Assembly: GCA_964034945.1 (NCBI GenBank) | Contig: OZ035960.1 | Span: forward strand, 68,220,994-68,284,993 | Direction: 5' to 3' | From: Chrysopilus asiliformis | Taxonomy: Eukaryota; Arthropoda; Insecta; Diptera; Rhagionidae | Length of the DNA: 64,000 bases | In this document: positions 35,720 through 47,510 of the stretch, in pieces | How the letters are laid out: each line of letters begins with the position of its first letter | How positions within the stretch are numbered: the stretch's first letter is position 1 | The notes under the pieces: model-generated | What the model was told of the DNA's origin: nothing | The model's input: the letters and a program-made list of their open reading frames with translations, nothing else | Database searches by the model: none | Made by a program: the position numbers and the translations under genes

Positions 35720-36065
35720 ATATCCTCCGTTTCAGGAAATTTTTAGGTTCACTTAACTAAAAGTTATGTTCACTTCACAGAACAGATTTTAAATTGTTGA
35801 TTAAATATCCTCAGTTTCAGGAAATTTTTAATTTCACTTAACTAAAAGTTATGTTCACTTCACAGAACAGATTTTAAATTGTTGATTAAATATCCTCAGT
35901 TTCAGGAAATGTTTAATTTCACTTCACCAAAAGTTGTGTTTACTTCACCAAACAGATTTTAAATTGTTGATTAAATATCCTCAGTTTCAGGAAATTTTTA
36001 ATTTCACTTAACTAAAAGTTATGTTCACCTCACAGAACAGATTTTAATGTGTTGATTAAAAATGT
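35720..36065. repeat. 86-bp tandem repeat, about four units
   Basis: Units begin TATCCTCAGTTTCAGGAAAT and contain TTCACTTCACAGAACAGATT. They lie directly upstream of the Helentron N-terminus and may be its 5' subterminal region or promoter. 36066-36200 has no recognised feature. Confidence 0.7.
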
Positions 36066-36310
36066 TGTTTTAAAGTCACTTTAAAAGTTAAGATCTTAAC
36101 TTGCTGGTGTATCTAAAACAACTAACGATAACAATCAATTTTGTTCCAATATATAATGATGTCCTTAAGTACAATATAATGTCAGGTAAATTAAAAATTC
36201 TAGTTCATTCGGGCTTAGCGGCCATGTAGTTATTAGTGAAAAATTATAAAAACGGACTAATATAAATTAAAACACAAATGGTTTCTTTTTTATCATCACG
36301 TTTTTTATTT

Positions 36311-36356
36311 TCTCATCCGACGTTTCGTCCAGAAATCCTGGACATCATCAGGGAGT
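36311..36356 (-). ncRNA. Hammerhead-ribozyme-like motif, reverse copy
   Basis: Minus strand of the inverted Penelope 3' region: CTGATGA at 36351-36345, stem GTCCAG/CTGGAC, GAAAC and GTC. Same layout as the motifs at 38961 and 42060. Confidence 0.6.
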
Positions 36357-36489
36357 TTTTTTCGAGTTACTATAATTTTATAAAATGAGAAAAACGTTAT
36401 AATACGTATGTATGCACTTTTTACTGTTCAAAAAATTACTTACATTTTATTCTTTGGAGATCATCAACATATTTAACCAAAAATCCAGG

Positions 36490-37224
36490 TTTGACAAACC
36501 TGGATTTTTGGTTAAATATGTTGATGATCTCTTTGGAATAATACCCAAACCAGAGGTTGAAGGTACTCTAAGGATGTTGAACGATTTTAACCCAAGGATT
36601 CAGTTTACAGTAGAAATCGAAAACAACAACAGGTTACCCTATCTCAATGTTATCATTTTTAAGAATGAGGATAATAGTATAAGCACTGATTGGTTTCATA
36701 AAGATATAGCCTCGAATCGGATCTTGAATTTTTATTCACAACATCCGAGGGCTCAAAAAATGAATACGGTTAGACAATTTATTAGCACGGTGTTTAATTT
36801 GAGTTCGAAGGAATTTCATAAGCAGAACATTAAAAAGATCAGGGAAATTCTAAAAAGCAATAATTACCCAAATCGGATAATCAATCGTTCGATCGCTGAC
36901 TGGCATAAAGTAAAAACGACTACACCTGAGACGGAAAAAAGGGAGGAAAAAACTTATAAAAGCCTCACTTATATAGAAGGTATAAGCGAGAAAATTAATA
37001 AAGTGGTGAAAGAACATACAAAAGGTGTGAGCGTGGCATATAAAAACAAAAAAACACTACGGAACGTTTTTTCAAAAATGAAAGCTCCCACACCTTACAA
37101 CAAGAGGTCCAATATTGTATATAAAATTCCATGTCTTGGAGATGACAATACTGGATCGCAATGTTCTCTAGCGTATGTTGGTCAAACAAAGCAGTTACTG
37201 GAAAAAAAGGATAAACAACCATAA
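36490..37224 (+). pseudogene. Penelope RT (C-terminal) and GIY-YIG, copy A
   Basis: Starts inside the RT at LVKYVDDLFGIIPKPEVEG (the YVDD catalytic motif) and runs through the thumb region (LPYLNVIIF, ILNFYSQHPRAQK) into the GIY-YIG endonuclease (IVYKIPCLG, LAYVGQTKQLLEK). An A-run shift at about 37205 moves the frame, giving DKQP and a stop; the rest continues in another frame (37228-37400: AFAPTALVEHVRET, GIY-YIG tail). The N-terminal part of RT is lost through the 5' inversion. Penelope RT prefers pre-nicked DNA; the GIY-YIG nuclease makes the nick. Confidence 0.85.
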
Positions 37225-37420
37225 GAACGACATAAAAAAAGAAAATAACCCTTTCGCACCAACAGCCTTGGTTGAACATGTCAGAGAGACAAGACAAAAA
37301 CCGGACTTTGATAATACTCAGATCCTCACTTATGAATCAAAGTATTTCAAACGATTAACAGCCGAAGCCTTACACATATACACCGAGGACACATACAATA
37401 ATAAAAAAAATTTTAAAAAA

Positions 37421-38482
37421 AAAAGCTTTTATTAAAAAAGAATGCACTAAAAAGAAAAAAATAATTTTCTGGACGCTGTGTATCACAAATATAAAAGCTT
37501 TTTAAAAGCGAGATAAATTTTTATTTTATTGTTTTATGCTTTATCTCGCTTTTTAAAAGCTTTTATATTTGTGATACACAGCGTCCAGAAAATTATTTTT
37601 TTCTTTTTAGTGCATTCTTTTTTAATAAAAGCTTTTTTTTAAAATTTTTTTTTTATTTTTTTTATTTTGTTCTTTTTAGTCTTCGAATATATATCCTTAC
37701 ATTTGAGATGTCCTTACAGGCTTTTTAACTTGAGAATCGTATTCAGCGACCCCAAAAATCCCCAGAATAGATTTTTTCCGGAAAATTTGGAGAAAGGGAT
37801 AATCACGTTATCCTTACAGGACCTTCCGTTATCCTTACAGACTTTTTAATGGTAGATTCGGATTTAGCGAGCTCAAAAACCCCCAGAATAGATTTTATTC
37901 CGGAAAATTTGGAGAAAAGGATAATCACGTTATCCTTACAGGACCTTTCGTTATCCTTACAGACTTTTTAATGACAGATTCGGATTCAGCGACCTCAAAA
38001 ACCCCCAGAATAGATTTTTTTCCGGAAAATTTGGAGAAAAGGATAATCACTTACAGACTTTTTGATGACAGATTCGGATTCAGCGACCCCAAAAACACCC
38101 AGAATAGATTTTTTCCCGGAAAATTTGGAGAAAAGGATAATCACGTTATCCTTACAGGACCTTTCGTTATCCTTACAGACTTTTTAATGACAGATTCGGA
38201 TTCAGCGACCCCAAAAACCCCCAGAATGGATTTTTTTCCGGAAAATTTAGAGAAAAGGATAATCACGTTATCCTTACAGGACCTTCCGTTATCCTTACAA
38301 GGACGAAGTAGTGAAAATATTGTATTGTCATCGGACTTATATAAGTGTGCAAAATTTCAAGTCAATCGGACAAGTGGAAGTGGGTCAAAATTGGGTTGCA
38401 AGATTTGATCTGACAAACAGACAAACAGACAGACAGACAGACACGAAGGCAAGCTAAATAAAAGCTTTTAATAAAAGCTTTT
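37421..38482 (+). mobile_element. Pal-B element inside Penelope copy A
   Basis: Head palindrome 37421-37638, four to five tandem units (37700-38290), tail with ATTTCAAGTCAATCGGACAA and a GACA tract, end AAATAAAAGCTTTT. Copy B at about 41580 (CATACAATAAAAAGAGAGAT) shows the undisturbed target. The insertion sits in an A-run; a TSD is therefore hard to define. Confidence 0.85.
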
Positions 38483-38960
38483 AAAAAAGAGAGATACGGA
38501 TTGTATTGACTCATCATATTGTGCGCTTCTAGACAAGGAGAAAGAACGAAATTACAAAAAAAGAAAACGAACTAATACCGATGACGATAACATGACAAAG
38601 AGGACTAGACACTTGACTGACGAAAGGTTATAGACGTGATTGTGTTGGTATATCTAACCAGCTGTTTTTTCCCGCAAGAAGTATTTCCTTTTTGTTTGGT
38701 GAAACAGCTGATCGTTTTTATGATCTTTCTTTGCACAACAAAAATGAAAGTGTTTTATGCAATTGTTATTTTTCATTCAATTGTAATTTCGTGACATTTA
38801 TATATATTAATACAATACACAGACCAGTGACAATTTTAAGAAGGTTAGCAAACTTTTTTCCAAAGAATAAAATGTATGTAATTTTTTGAACAGTAAAAAG
38901 TGCATACATACGTATTATAACGTTTTTCTCATTTTATAAAATTGTAGTAACTCGAAAAAA

Positions 38961-39007
38961 ACTCCCTGATGATGTCCAGGATTTCTGGACGAAACGTCGG
39001 ATGAGAA
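38961..39007 (+). ncRNA. Hammerhead-ribozyme-like motif in Penelope pLTR
   Basis: Core order: CTGATGA (38966-38972), one extra T, stem II GTCCAG (38974-38979), loop GATTT, CTGGAC (38985-38990), GAAAC, then GTC with predicted cleavage after C38998. Stem I could be formed by CTCC and GGA(T)GAG. Stem III is minimal. Hammerhead motifs with short stem III are known from Penelope-like elements. The bulged T next to stem II is not in the minimal consensus. Confidence 0.65.
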
Positions 39008-39157
39008 AATAAAAAACGTGATGATAAAAAAGAAATCATTTGTGTTAAATTAAAATTTATATTAGTCCGTTTTTATAATTTTTCACTAATAACTACATGG
39101 CCGCTAAGCCCGAATGAACCAGGAATTCAACAAATAATACGGCCGAAAAGAATCATT

Positions 39158-39700
39158 ATTAAAAAATTAGTTGTGGGCATACACAACATGGGATACTACA
39201 ATTGGATAAAAAACGAATTTGGGACGGATAATGCAGAGCTGCTAAAAAAATATACGTGGTCACCTCAACCACAAAAGCGGAATCGACAAAGGAGTTTCTA
39301 CAAAAATGTCGGAAGTATGCACTTGTTCCTAATTTCATAACTAACACTACTAAATTTATTCAAAAAACTCTAAATCTAAACATTAGTAACAATGAAAAAC
39401 TAGGATTTTAAAAAATTGTCACAGAAAAATTCTTAATGTCGTTATAGATAGCAGTTGCATAAAAACGAACATAGAACAAAACAAACTCTATGAATTACAA
39501 GAAGACATCCTAAACATCTTACCGGAAGATGTGGCAGATGATTTTCTATCAAGACAAAAAAGGTCTTACGATGATCAAATAAAATATCAACATAAAATTT
39601 AATAAACTATATAATATTTTTTTAAAAGAACTGGACTTAAAGACGGACGAAAAATGTTTCACAAACCTGACAGATATACATATTCCTGACGATATAAAAT
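39158..39700 (+). pseudogene. Penelope N-terminal region, broken
   Basis: Readable pieces such as KEFLQKCRKYALVPNFIT and TTKFIQKTLNLNISNNEK match the N-terminal region that precedes the RT in Penelope proteins. It is interrupted by stops (TAA about 39408) and shifts, and it returns to the RT frame at about 39601 (FNKLYNIFLKELDLKTDE). Boundaries of each piece are approximate. Confidence 0.55.
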
Positions 39701-39705
39701 GGTTA

Positions 39706-41430
39706 TTGTCCTTAGGACCAAAATTTGCTTTAAGACCAAATAACCGAGATTTTCCTCTTTTTGACCTGATCGCAGATGTAGAAGAAATAGTTAGAGCCAT
39801 TAAAGATCAGAAAATTAAAGACATTGCTAGAGCAAAAATCGCAAATATTATTCAAACCGGTAATACCAGAAACAAAAACAGCATATCTGATCATGTCAGT
39901 TTTGCGATCGAATCTATATATAATCGCACCAGAGATTTCTTAAGAGATCATGATGAACTTTGCATTATACCTAGTGACAAATGCAAATCAACTGTGATTC
40001 TGTCAAGAAAGAGTTATAATGAAAAGGTTAATGCGATGCTTTCCGATGGTGGTACTTATTGTAAATTGAACTCCGACCCCACGAATAGCTTACAAAATAG
40101 GAGTAATGCCCTTGTGCGTAAGTTATATGACAAGGAATGCTTGAACGCGTACAATAGATCTAAACTCGCAATCTACAACGCGATACCACCTAAACTATAT
40201 TGTCTACCAAAAACACATAAAATCAACATACCGATGAGACCAATCGTTGCTTCTATTAACACTCCATCATCTAATTTATCGAAATTTATATCGGAAATTC
40301 TAAAAACACTTACTATAGACGACCCATACAACATAAAAAATGCGACGGATTTTGTAGAACGTCTTAATAACGTTAGCATTAGAGAGGAGGATATAATGGT
40401 CAGTTTTGATGTAATCTCACTGTTCACAAGCGTGCCCGTGGATTTGGCGATGTCAATCATAAATGAAAAGTGGGATATATTAGGCAGGAATACAAACATT
40501 CCAAGAGATCTATTTTTTGAGATGTTACATTTTTGTTTGGTTGATCCCAACTATTTCGAGTTTGGCAAACATTTCTACAAACAAAAGGCGGGGATGCCAA
40601 TGGGTAATCCGTTGTCTGGGGTAATCGCTGATATCGTGATGAGATTCCTTCTGGATAGTTGTGTATCAAAACTGACTTACAAATCTGGATTTTTGGTTAA
40701 ATATGTTGATGATCTCTTTGGAATAATACCCAAACCAGAGGTTGAAGGTACTCTAAGGATGTTGAACGATTTTAACCCAAGGATTCAGTTTACAGTAGAA
40801 ATCGAAAACAACAACAGGTTACCCTATCTCAATGTTATCATTTTTAAGAATGAGGATAATAGTATAAGCACTGATTGGTTTCATAAAGATATAGCCTCGA
40901 ATCGGATCTTGAATTTTTATTCACAACATCCGAGGGCTCAAAAAATGAATACGGTTAGACAATTTATTAGCACGGTGTTTAATTTGAGTTCGAAGGAATT
41001 TCATAAGCAGAACATTAAAAAGATCAGGGAAATTCTAAAAAGCAATAATTACCCAAATCGGATAATCAATCGTTCGATCGCTGACTGGCATAAAGTAAAA
41101 ACGACTACACCTGAGACGGAAAAAAGGGAGGAAAAAACTTATAAAAGCCTCACTTATATAGAAGGTATAAGCGAGAAAATTAATAAAGTGGTGAAAGAAC
41201 ATACAAAAGGTGTGAGCGTGGCATATAAAAACAAAAAAACACTACGGAACGTTTTTTCAAAAATGAAAGCTCCCACACCTTACAACAAGAGGTCCAATAT
41301 TGTATATAAAATTCCATGTCTTGGAGATGACAATACTGGATCGCAATGTTCTCTAGCGTATGTTGGTCAAACAAAGCAGTTACTGGAAAAAAGGATAAAC
41401 AACCATAAGAACGACATAAAAAAAAAATAA
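39706..41430 (+). pseudogene. Penelope RT plus GIY-YIG endonuclease, copy B
   Basis: A 574-codon frame. RT motifs: LCIIPSDKCKSTVIL, PKLYCLPKTHK, RPIVASINTPSSNLSKF, MVSFDVISLFTSVPV, KAGMPMGNPLSG and catalytic YVDDLF at about residue 331. GIY-YIG nuclease at about 525-570 (IVYKIPC, LAYVGQTKQLLEKRINNHKN). The frame stops at 41430 in an A-run (AAAAAAAAATAA) that is one base off compared with the original; the C-terminal tail continues at 41450-41731 in another frame (HKPDFDNTQILTYESKYFKR ... KRKRTNTDDD). The long intact RT suggests recent activity. Upstream stops and the A-run shift make it a pseudogene as it stands. Confidence 0.9.
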
Positions 41431-42059
41431 CCCTTTCGCACCAACAGCCTTGGTTGAACATGTCAGAGAGACAGGACACAAACCGGACTTTGATAATACT
41501 CAGATCCTCACTTATGAATCAAAGTATTTCAAACGATTAACAGCCGAAGCCTTACACATATACACCGAGGACACATACAATAAAAAGAGAGATACGGATT
41601 GTATTGACTCATCATATTGTGCGCTTCTAGACAAGGAGAAAGAACGAAATTACAAAAAAAGAAAACGAACGAATACCGATGACGATAACATGACAAAGAG
41701 GACTAGACACTTGACTGACGAAAGGTTATAGACGTGATTGTGTTGGTATATCTAACCAGCTGTTTTTTCCCGCAAGAAGTATTTCCTTTTTGTTTGGTGA
41801 AACAGCTGATCGTTTTTATGATCTTTCTTTGCACAACAAAAATGAAAGTGTTTTATGCAATTGTTATTTTTCATTCAATTGTAATTTCGTGACATTTATA
41901 TATATTAATACAATACACAGACCAGTGACAATTTTAAGAAGGTTAGCAAACTTTTTTCCAAAGAATAAAATGTATGTAATTTTTTGAACAGTAAAAAGTG
42001 CATACATACGTATTATAACGTTTTTCTCATTTTATAAAATTGTAGTAACTCGAAAAAAA

Positions 42060-42106
42060 ACTCCCTGATGATGTCCAGGATTGCTGGACGAAACGTCGGA
42101 TGAGAA
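42060..42106 (+). ncRNA. Hammerhead-ribozyme-like motif, downstream pLTR
   Basis: Same motif as at 38961: CTGATGA 42065-42071, stem II GTCCAG/CTGGAC, loop GATTG (one change, in the loop only), GAAAC, GTC. Confidence 0.65.
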
Positions 42107-42263
42107 AATAAAAAACGTGATGATAAAAAAGAAATCATTTGTGTTAAATTAAAATTTATATTAGTCCGTTTTTATAATTTTTCACTAATAACTACATGGC
42201 CGCTAAGCCCGAATGAACCAGGAATTCAACAAATAATACGGCCGAAAAGAATCATTATTAAAA

Positions 42264-42542
42264 ATTCTAGTAATTAAGGGTATTATTATGACAAGCACCT
42301 TTGGGGAAAAATGGATTTTTGGAAAATCCCGGTTGTAAGAGCCATAACAATAATCTGATTGACCTAATGAGGTTTTTAATGAGATTATCTGACCTAATGA
42401 GGTTTTTAATGAGATTATTGTTGACAGCTTTGATCTCATTGGTCGGGAAGATGACTCTTACAACCGGGATTTTCCAAAAATCCATTTTTTTCCGAAAGGT
42501 GTGTGTGTGTTAGTCATAATGATGCCCTTAATTACTGGAATT
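42264..42542. mobile_element. MITE of about 280 bp with long TIRs
   Basis: Arms of about 80 bp: ATTCTAGTAATTAAGGG / ATTCCAGTAATTAAGGG at the tips, then ATGGATTTTTGGAAAATCCC on both sides; the spacer holds two copies of TGACCTAATGAGGTTTTTAA. Sits at the end of Penelope copy B. The tip motif GTTAGTCATAATGA also occurs near 53115. Superfamily not assigned. Confidence 0.75.
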
Positions 42543-43235
42543 ATCAATTTACCTGATATGAGTATTTTCTGGGCAAATGGGTTTTTTGGCGTTTTCTACC
42601 TAAGGTGCAAGTAGTCCAATATTTAACGGATGTTTTAATTATTTAAGTACTTATTTTAAAATTATTTAAGCAATTTTTTTGTCAGTAAATCATCAAAATT
42701 ATATTCGCACTATGACAAAAGTTTCGAAGAGTAAAAAATGTTTTTGATAAAGACAATAGTATTAGCCCGAGGTTCAAAGTATCGCTCGGTTGGCATGTTT
42801 AACTTTCATAAGAAGGAATATAAGAATTGAATTATGGACAATATTAATGTTAGATATTATTTTACACCTTTCCGATGTAGTATCTAACGGCCCGTTCTCG
42901 AAAAACTGTGAAAAAACTGATATACCAAAGGTCAGTTGCTTGTCTGATCCATCGAAGGAAATGTCGGTCTAATGTAATACATGAGACCCAAAAGATCTGC
43001 TAATGACACCCAATATCTTTGGATCAATCCGTTCAGTGAAAACCGTAATCACACATGTACGGATGGATATCCATACATCCATTTTTTCATGTCTTCTAAA
43101 CACACTGGCGGAATTCATTGTTGTGTATAACGACAGGCTGTTGGCGTATAGCCTTTTAGTTTCCCCATATAGGTTATAAAAGTGCAACAATTGTTAAAAT
43201 TCGTTCGTAAAATACTTTATACGCTGCAATATTAT
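42543..43235. other. Decayed family F copy and unassigned DNA
   Basis: 43080-43190 is a diverged version of the 3' block of family F (CTAAACACACTGGCGGAATT, GGTTATAAAAG). The rest has no recognised content. Confidence 0.4.
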
Positions 43236-43836
43236 AAGTTTAATTGAGCGGCGAACAGTTGTATCAAAATTCCTCTTTGAAGTCAAACTTTTCAATAAGA
43301 TTTTTTTAAAATTTATTCCAATCGGATTTTGATGTATGGAAGATTTATGTAGAATAATATTCTAAATAACTTTTGTTCTTGGACTATTTTGATAAGATCC
43401 ACCGTTTTCGAGATATTCACAAAAAACCATTTCGTTCGTATGGGGGGTACCCCCCCTAATGGTCCATTTTTGCCCATTAACGAACTTAGCCTCGCATTTT
43501 ACGAAAAACGAATCTGTGCAAAATTTCAAGTCTGTAGCTCAATCCGTGCGCCCGCAATCCGCGCCACAGACAGACAGACGGACAGACGGACAGACGGACA
43601 GACGGACAGACGGACAGACGGACAGACAGACGGACAGACAGACGGACAGACAGACGGACAGACAGACGGACAGACAGACAGACAGACAGACGGACGGACG
43701 GACTAGCAAAATTCAATTTTTTTTATCATTCTAAACACACTGGTGTAATTCATTTTTGTGTGTGATGACGGGATCTTGGCGTTACAAACGGTAAGGCAAA
43801 GTTAATATACCCTTTGGTTTCACCATACGGGTATAA
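43236..43836 (+). mobile_element. Family F element, 5' truncated
   Basis: Order: GCGAACAGTTGTATCAAAAT, GATATTCACAAAAA, GTATGGGGGGTACCCCCCC, AAATTTCAAGTCTGTAGCTC, a GACA/GACG array (43567-43703), CTAAACACACTGGTGTAATT and the right TIR TTTCACCATACGGGTAT. The left TIR is missing here. Confidence 0.75.
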
Positions 43837-43841
43837 AAACA

Positions 43842-44925
43842 TGGTCGATGGAAATTTAAAATCCTTGTGTAAACATAGTTGCAAGGAACCTTTCCACGCC
43901 AATGAAACAAATTTGGAGGACGACCTAAACATTAAATTTCTGTTCGACACAGAATATAATGTCAATACCCTCCAATACAAACAAGAAAAGTCCAAAGCAG
44001 ACTTATATGGAAGGTCCGAATGCGACCAAAATAGATTTAAGTTATTAATGGAAAACCTGGAATTAAACCATTACACCAACTCAGAAGAAATGAAAGCAAT
44101 TCATGACTTACTGTATGAATATCTAAATATTTTTCATCTCCCGGGTGACAATTTATCCTACACACCTGCCGTAGAACCAGATTCCCACTTTGCCAAATAT
44201 ACCCACCGTGCATAGAAAAATGTACAGACTACCGGAAAGGCAAAAAGGAATCATTCAGGAAGAAATCGAACGCATGTTAAATGAAGACATAATTGTGTCC
44301 AAGAGTTTCCACAACCCAGGACTATACGTCAAATCCAATCTTTCTTAGGACTTCTTCTTCTTAGGTTCATTCCAAACTTTTCAAAAATAGCGGAACCGCT
44401 TAACAAGTTATTGCGAAAAGACAATAAGTTCAAGTGGGACCAAAAGTGTATGCAAGCATTCCAAAAACTAAAGGATGCAATGATAAACCCGCCATTATTG
44501 GCATATCCTGACTTTGAGAAACCTTTTATGGTGACTACAGACAGATGCCAGCGGCACAGTCATTGGTGCTGTCTTGTCTCAAGGAAAGATTAGGGAAGAT
44601 CATCCAATAGCGTCGCAAGTCGTTGTCTAAGCAAGGCAGAAAGAAATTATTCGACAATAGGAACTTTTAGCGATTGTCTGAGCAGTAAAAACATTCAGAT
44701 GTTATCTCTACGGAAGAAAATTCGTGGTTTACACAGACCACAAACCATTAAAAGGAGTCTTTAATGTAAAAGATCCTACTACTTGACTAGTTCGATTTCA
44801 TCATAAACTCTCTGAGTACAATTATTCAATCGAATACACACTAGGTAAGAGTAATCAATGTGCCGATGCATTAAGCGAAATCCCGATAAACGACGACACC
44901 AACTTAACGAAAATTTAATGTAATG
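43842..44925 (+). pseudogene. Ty3/Gypsy RT-RNase H remnant
   Basis: 43842-44213 reads a gypsy spacer between protease and RT (LLYEYLNIFHLPGDNLSYTP). 44215-44345 holds an RT N-terminus piece (QKGIIQEEIERMLNEDIIV). 44350-44595 jumps to the RT-RNase H connection (RFIPNFSKIAEPLNKLL, AFQKLKDAMINPPLLAYPDF), with RNase H following to about 44920 (KTFRCYLYGRKFVVYTDHKP, LGKSNQCADALS) in shifting frames with stops. The RT catalytic palm is deleted at about 44345. Directly preceded by family F and followed by Pal-A. No LTRs seen. Confidence 0.85.
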
Positions 44926-44943
44926 ATACCATATAAAACAAAA

Positions 44944-45916
44944 TACTTTAAAAAACAAGTTTTATAACCTTATACACTTTCAAAATGCACTAAAAAGTAA
45001 AAAACAAGTTTAAAGTTTCACAAAAAAATGTTTTTATAAATTAAGTGTTGTTGTGAAAATATAAAGTGTGCTGCGTTACACAGTATGAAACCGCTATTAC
45101 AGATTCAAGAGCAAATGCAACGTCACACACTTTATATTTTCACAACAACACGTAATTTATAAAAACATTTTTTTGTGAAACTTTAAACTTGTTTTTTACT
45201 TTTTAGTGCATTTTGAAAGTGTATAAGGTTATACAACTTGTTTTTTAAAGTGTTTTTTTTTATTTTATACTTTTTAGTCTTGAATTAGCCTACCAAAAAC
45301 CTCCAGAAAAGATCTTTCGCAGGAAATTTGAGCAAAAGGAAACTCACGTTATCTTTGCAGGACATTCCGTTATCCTTACAGAATTTCAAATGTCAGAATC
45401 GGATTTAGCGACCCCAAAAACCCCCTGATTCCATTTTTTCCCGAAAAAAATGGGAAAAAGGATATTTGCGTTATCCTTACAGGACCTTCCGTTTTAAATT
45501 TTGAAAATCTAACACCGAATTCGTGATCAGCGACCCCGAAAACCCCCTGATGCCAGTTTTTCCCGGAAAAAATGGGAAAAAGGATATTTGCGTTATCCTT
45601 ACAGGACCTTCCGTTTTGAATTTTGAAAATCTAACACCGAATTCGTGATCAGCGACCCCGAAAATCCCCTAATGCCATTTTTTCCCGGAAAAAATGGGAA
45701 AAAGGATATTTGCGTTATCCTTACAGGACCTTCCATTATCCTTACAAGGATGGAGTAGTAAAAATATTGAACTGTCACTGGAACTACGCAAGGTGACAAA
45801 ATTTCATCTTCCTGGGTTGCATAGTTTTGGAGATATAAGGTTCCAAAGATTCCAGAGATAGACACATAGGTAGGTAGGTAGGTCGCGACAATCCAACTTA
45901 ATAGAAAGTGTATAAC
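44944..45916 (+). mobile_element. Pal-A element, third copy
   Basis: Head palindrome 44944-45252, three to four tandem units (45330-45730) with AAGGATATTTGCGTTATCCT, tail with GGATGGAGTAGTAAAAATATT-like sequence, an AGGT tract and the end CTTAATAGAAAGTGTATAA at 45916. Closely similar to 21926-22918. Confidence 0.75.
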
Positions 45917-46210
45917 AAAAAAGAGAAAAACAAATTTTCAACATAAAAATCAAATTACAGAATTTCTGAACGATATATATGGGTTTCACTGTATTCAAAA
46001 AACAAATAGAAGTAGGGGGAAGGGGGAGGGGGGAGTGGGAAGGGTGGAGGGTGAATGGTGAAGGGGGAGGGGGGGGAGGGATACCCTATCCATTCAATTA
46101 TACTCAATAAATAACATGAAAAGATTATAAAAACCATTCATAGATTATTTTAATTTACAATCGTTGTAATTGAAGACACGCACGACTTATGCTTACCAAC
46201 AATCAAAGAA
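45917..46210. repeat. Purine-rich G tract and flank
   Basis: 46012-46082 is almost pure A/G with many runs of three or more G, so a plus-strand G-quadruplex is possible. No coding sequence. Confidence 0.6.
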
Positions 46211-46211
46211 A

Positions 46212-46786
46212 ACATAACAAAAGCTATAATTGCCAATCTGGCAATTATTGAAAACCCGTATGGTGATTTTCGTATCAAAATTCGAACAGTTGTACCAAAA
46301 TTCCACTTTGAAGTCAAACTTTCCAAAAAGATTTTTTAAAATTTATTCCAATCGGATTTTGATGTATGGGAGTTTTATGTAGAATCATATCCTAAATAAA
46401 TTTTGTTCTTGGACTTTTTTGATAGGATGCACCGTTTTCGAGATATTCACAAAAACCGTTTTCGTTCGTATGGGGGTACCCCCCCTAATGGTCCATGTTT
46501 GCCCATTAACGAACTTAGCTCGCATTTTACGAAAAACGGATCTCCGCAAAATTTCAAGTCTCTAGCTCAATCCGTGTGCCCGCAATCCGCGCCACAGACA
46601 GACAGACAGACGGACGGACAGACGGACGGACAGACAGACAGACGGACAGACATGCAGAAATTAATTGTTTTTATCATTCTAAACACACTGGTGTAATTCA
46701 TTTTTATGTGTGATGACGGGATCTTGGCGTTACAAACGGTAAGGCAAAGTTAATATACCCTTTGGTTTCACTATACGGGTATAAAA
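46212..46786 (+). mobile_element. Family F element, complete copy
   Basis: AACAAAAGCTATAATTGCCA at the left, left TIR AACCCGTATGGTGA at about 46255, block GTATGGGGGTACCCCCCC, AAATTTCAAGTCTCTAGCTC, GACA/GACG tract (46596-46652), and right TIR TTTCACTATACGGGTAT. No ORF; superfamily not assigned. Confidence 0.7.
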
Positions 46787-47510
46787 ATTAAATAAGTGTA
46801 ACGATGTGCCTTTGACAACAGGACTAAATATTAGATTTATATGTAAGATTTATAAAAAAAAATTTAAAAAAAAGCTTTTATTAAAAAAGAATGCACTAAA
46901 AAGAAAAAAATAATTTTCTGGACGCTGTGTATCACAAATATAAAAGCTTTTTAAAAGCGAGATAAATTTTTATTTTATTGTTTTATGCTTTATCTCGCTT
47001 TTTAAAAGCTTTTATATTTGTGATACACAGCGTCCAGAAAATTATTTTTTTCTTTTTAGTGCATTCTTTTTTAATAAAAGCTTTTTTTTAAAAAAATTTT
47101 TTTTATTTTTTTTATTTTGTTCTTTTTAGTCTTCGAATATATATCCTTACATTTGAGATGTCCTTACAGGCTTTTTAACTTGAGAATCGGATTCAGCGAC
47201 CCCAAAAACACCCTTGAGGAAAAGTATAATGACGTTATCCTTTCAGGTCCGTCTCTTATCCTTACAATGACGAAGTTGGGGAAAATGTTAAATACTAAAT
47301 TTTTCCAAAAAAAAGTTGTTTTATCCTTTTAAAAATTTTCTATGTAATAATAATTTTTATATAAAAAAAATTTAAAACCTAATTATACAATTACTAAAAG
47401 CCGCCTACCGATATTTTGTATTTAGCTTGGATGTATATTTTTTGGTATTTATAACAAGAGCACTATGGGATTCATATTCAACATTGGGCGAAGTCGTTCA
47501 ATCCTAAATC

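Larger units (their letters stand above)
36200..39157 (+). mobile_element. Penelope element, copy A, 5' inverted and interrupted
   Basis: 36205-36462 is the Penelope 3' region in reverse orientation. It joins through the hairpin at 36465-36530 (arms ATCATCAACATATTTAACC) to the RT coding region in forward orientation from about 36490. Coding continues to about 37400, is interrupted by the Pal-B element 37421-38482, resumes at about 38488 and reaches the 3' region ending at about 39157. Nucleotide match to copy B is nearly perfect. Confidence 0.85.
39158..42263 (+). mobile_element. Penelope element, copy B, near full length
   Basis: The 3' region of copy A (about 38640-39157) directly precedes the coding sequence of B and is repeated downstream of it (about 41735-42263), so the two form the pseudo-LTR arrangement typical of Penelope elements. 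The right end is at TTATTAAAAA (about 42263), where a MITE follows. Confidence 0.85.

Noticed and set aside
38692..38889. 65-codon ORF present twice (38692 and 41790)
   Set aside because: It lies in the Penelope 3' region; identity follows from the two element copies.
42790..42972. ORF of 60 codons near a decayed family F
   Set aside because: Short, no similarity, in degenerate repeat DNA.
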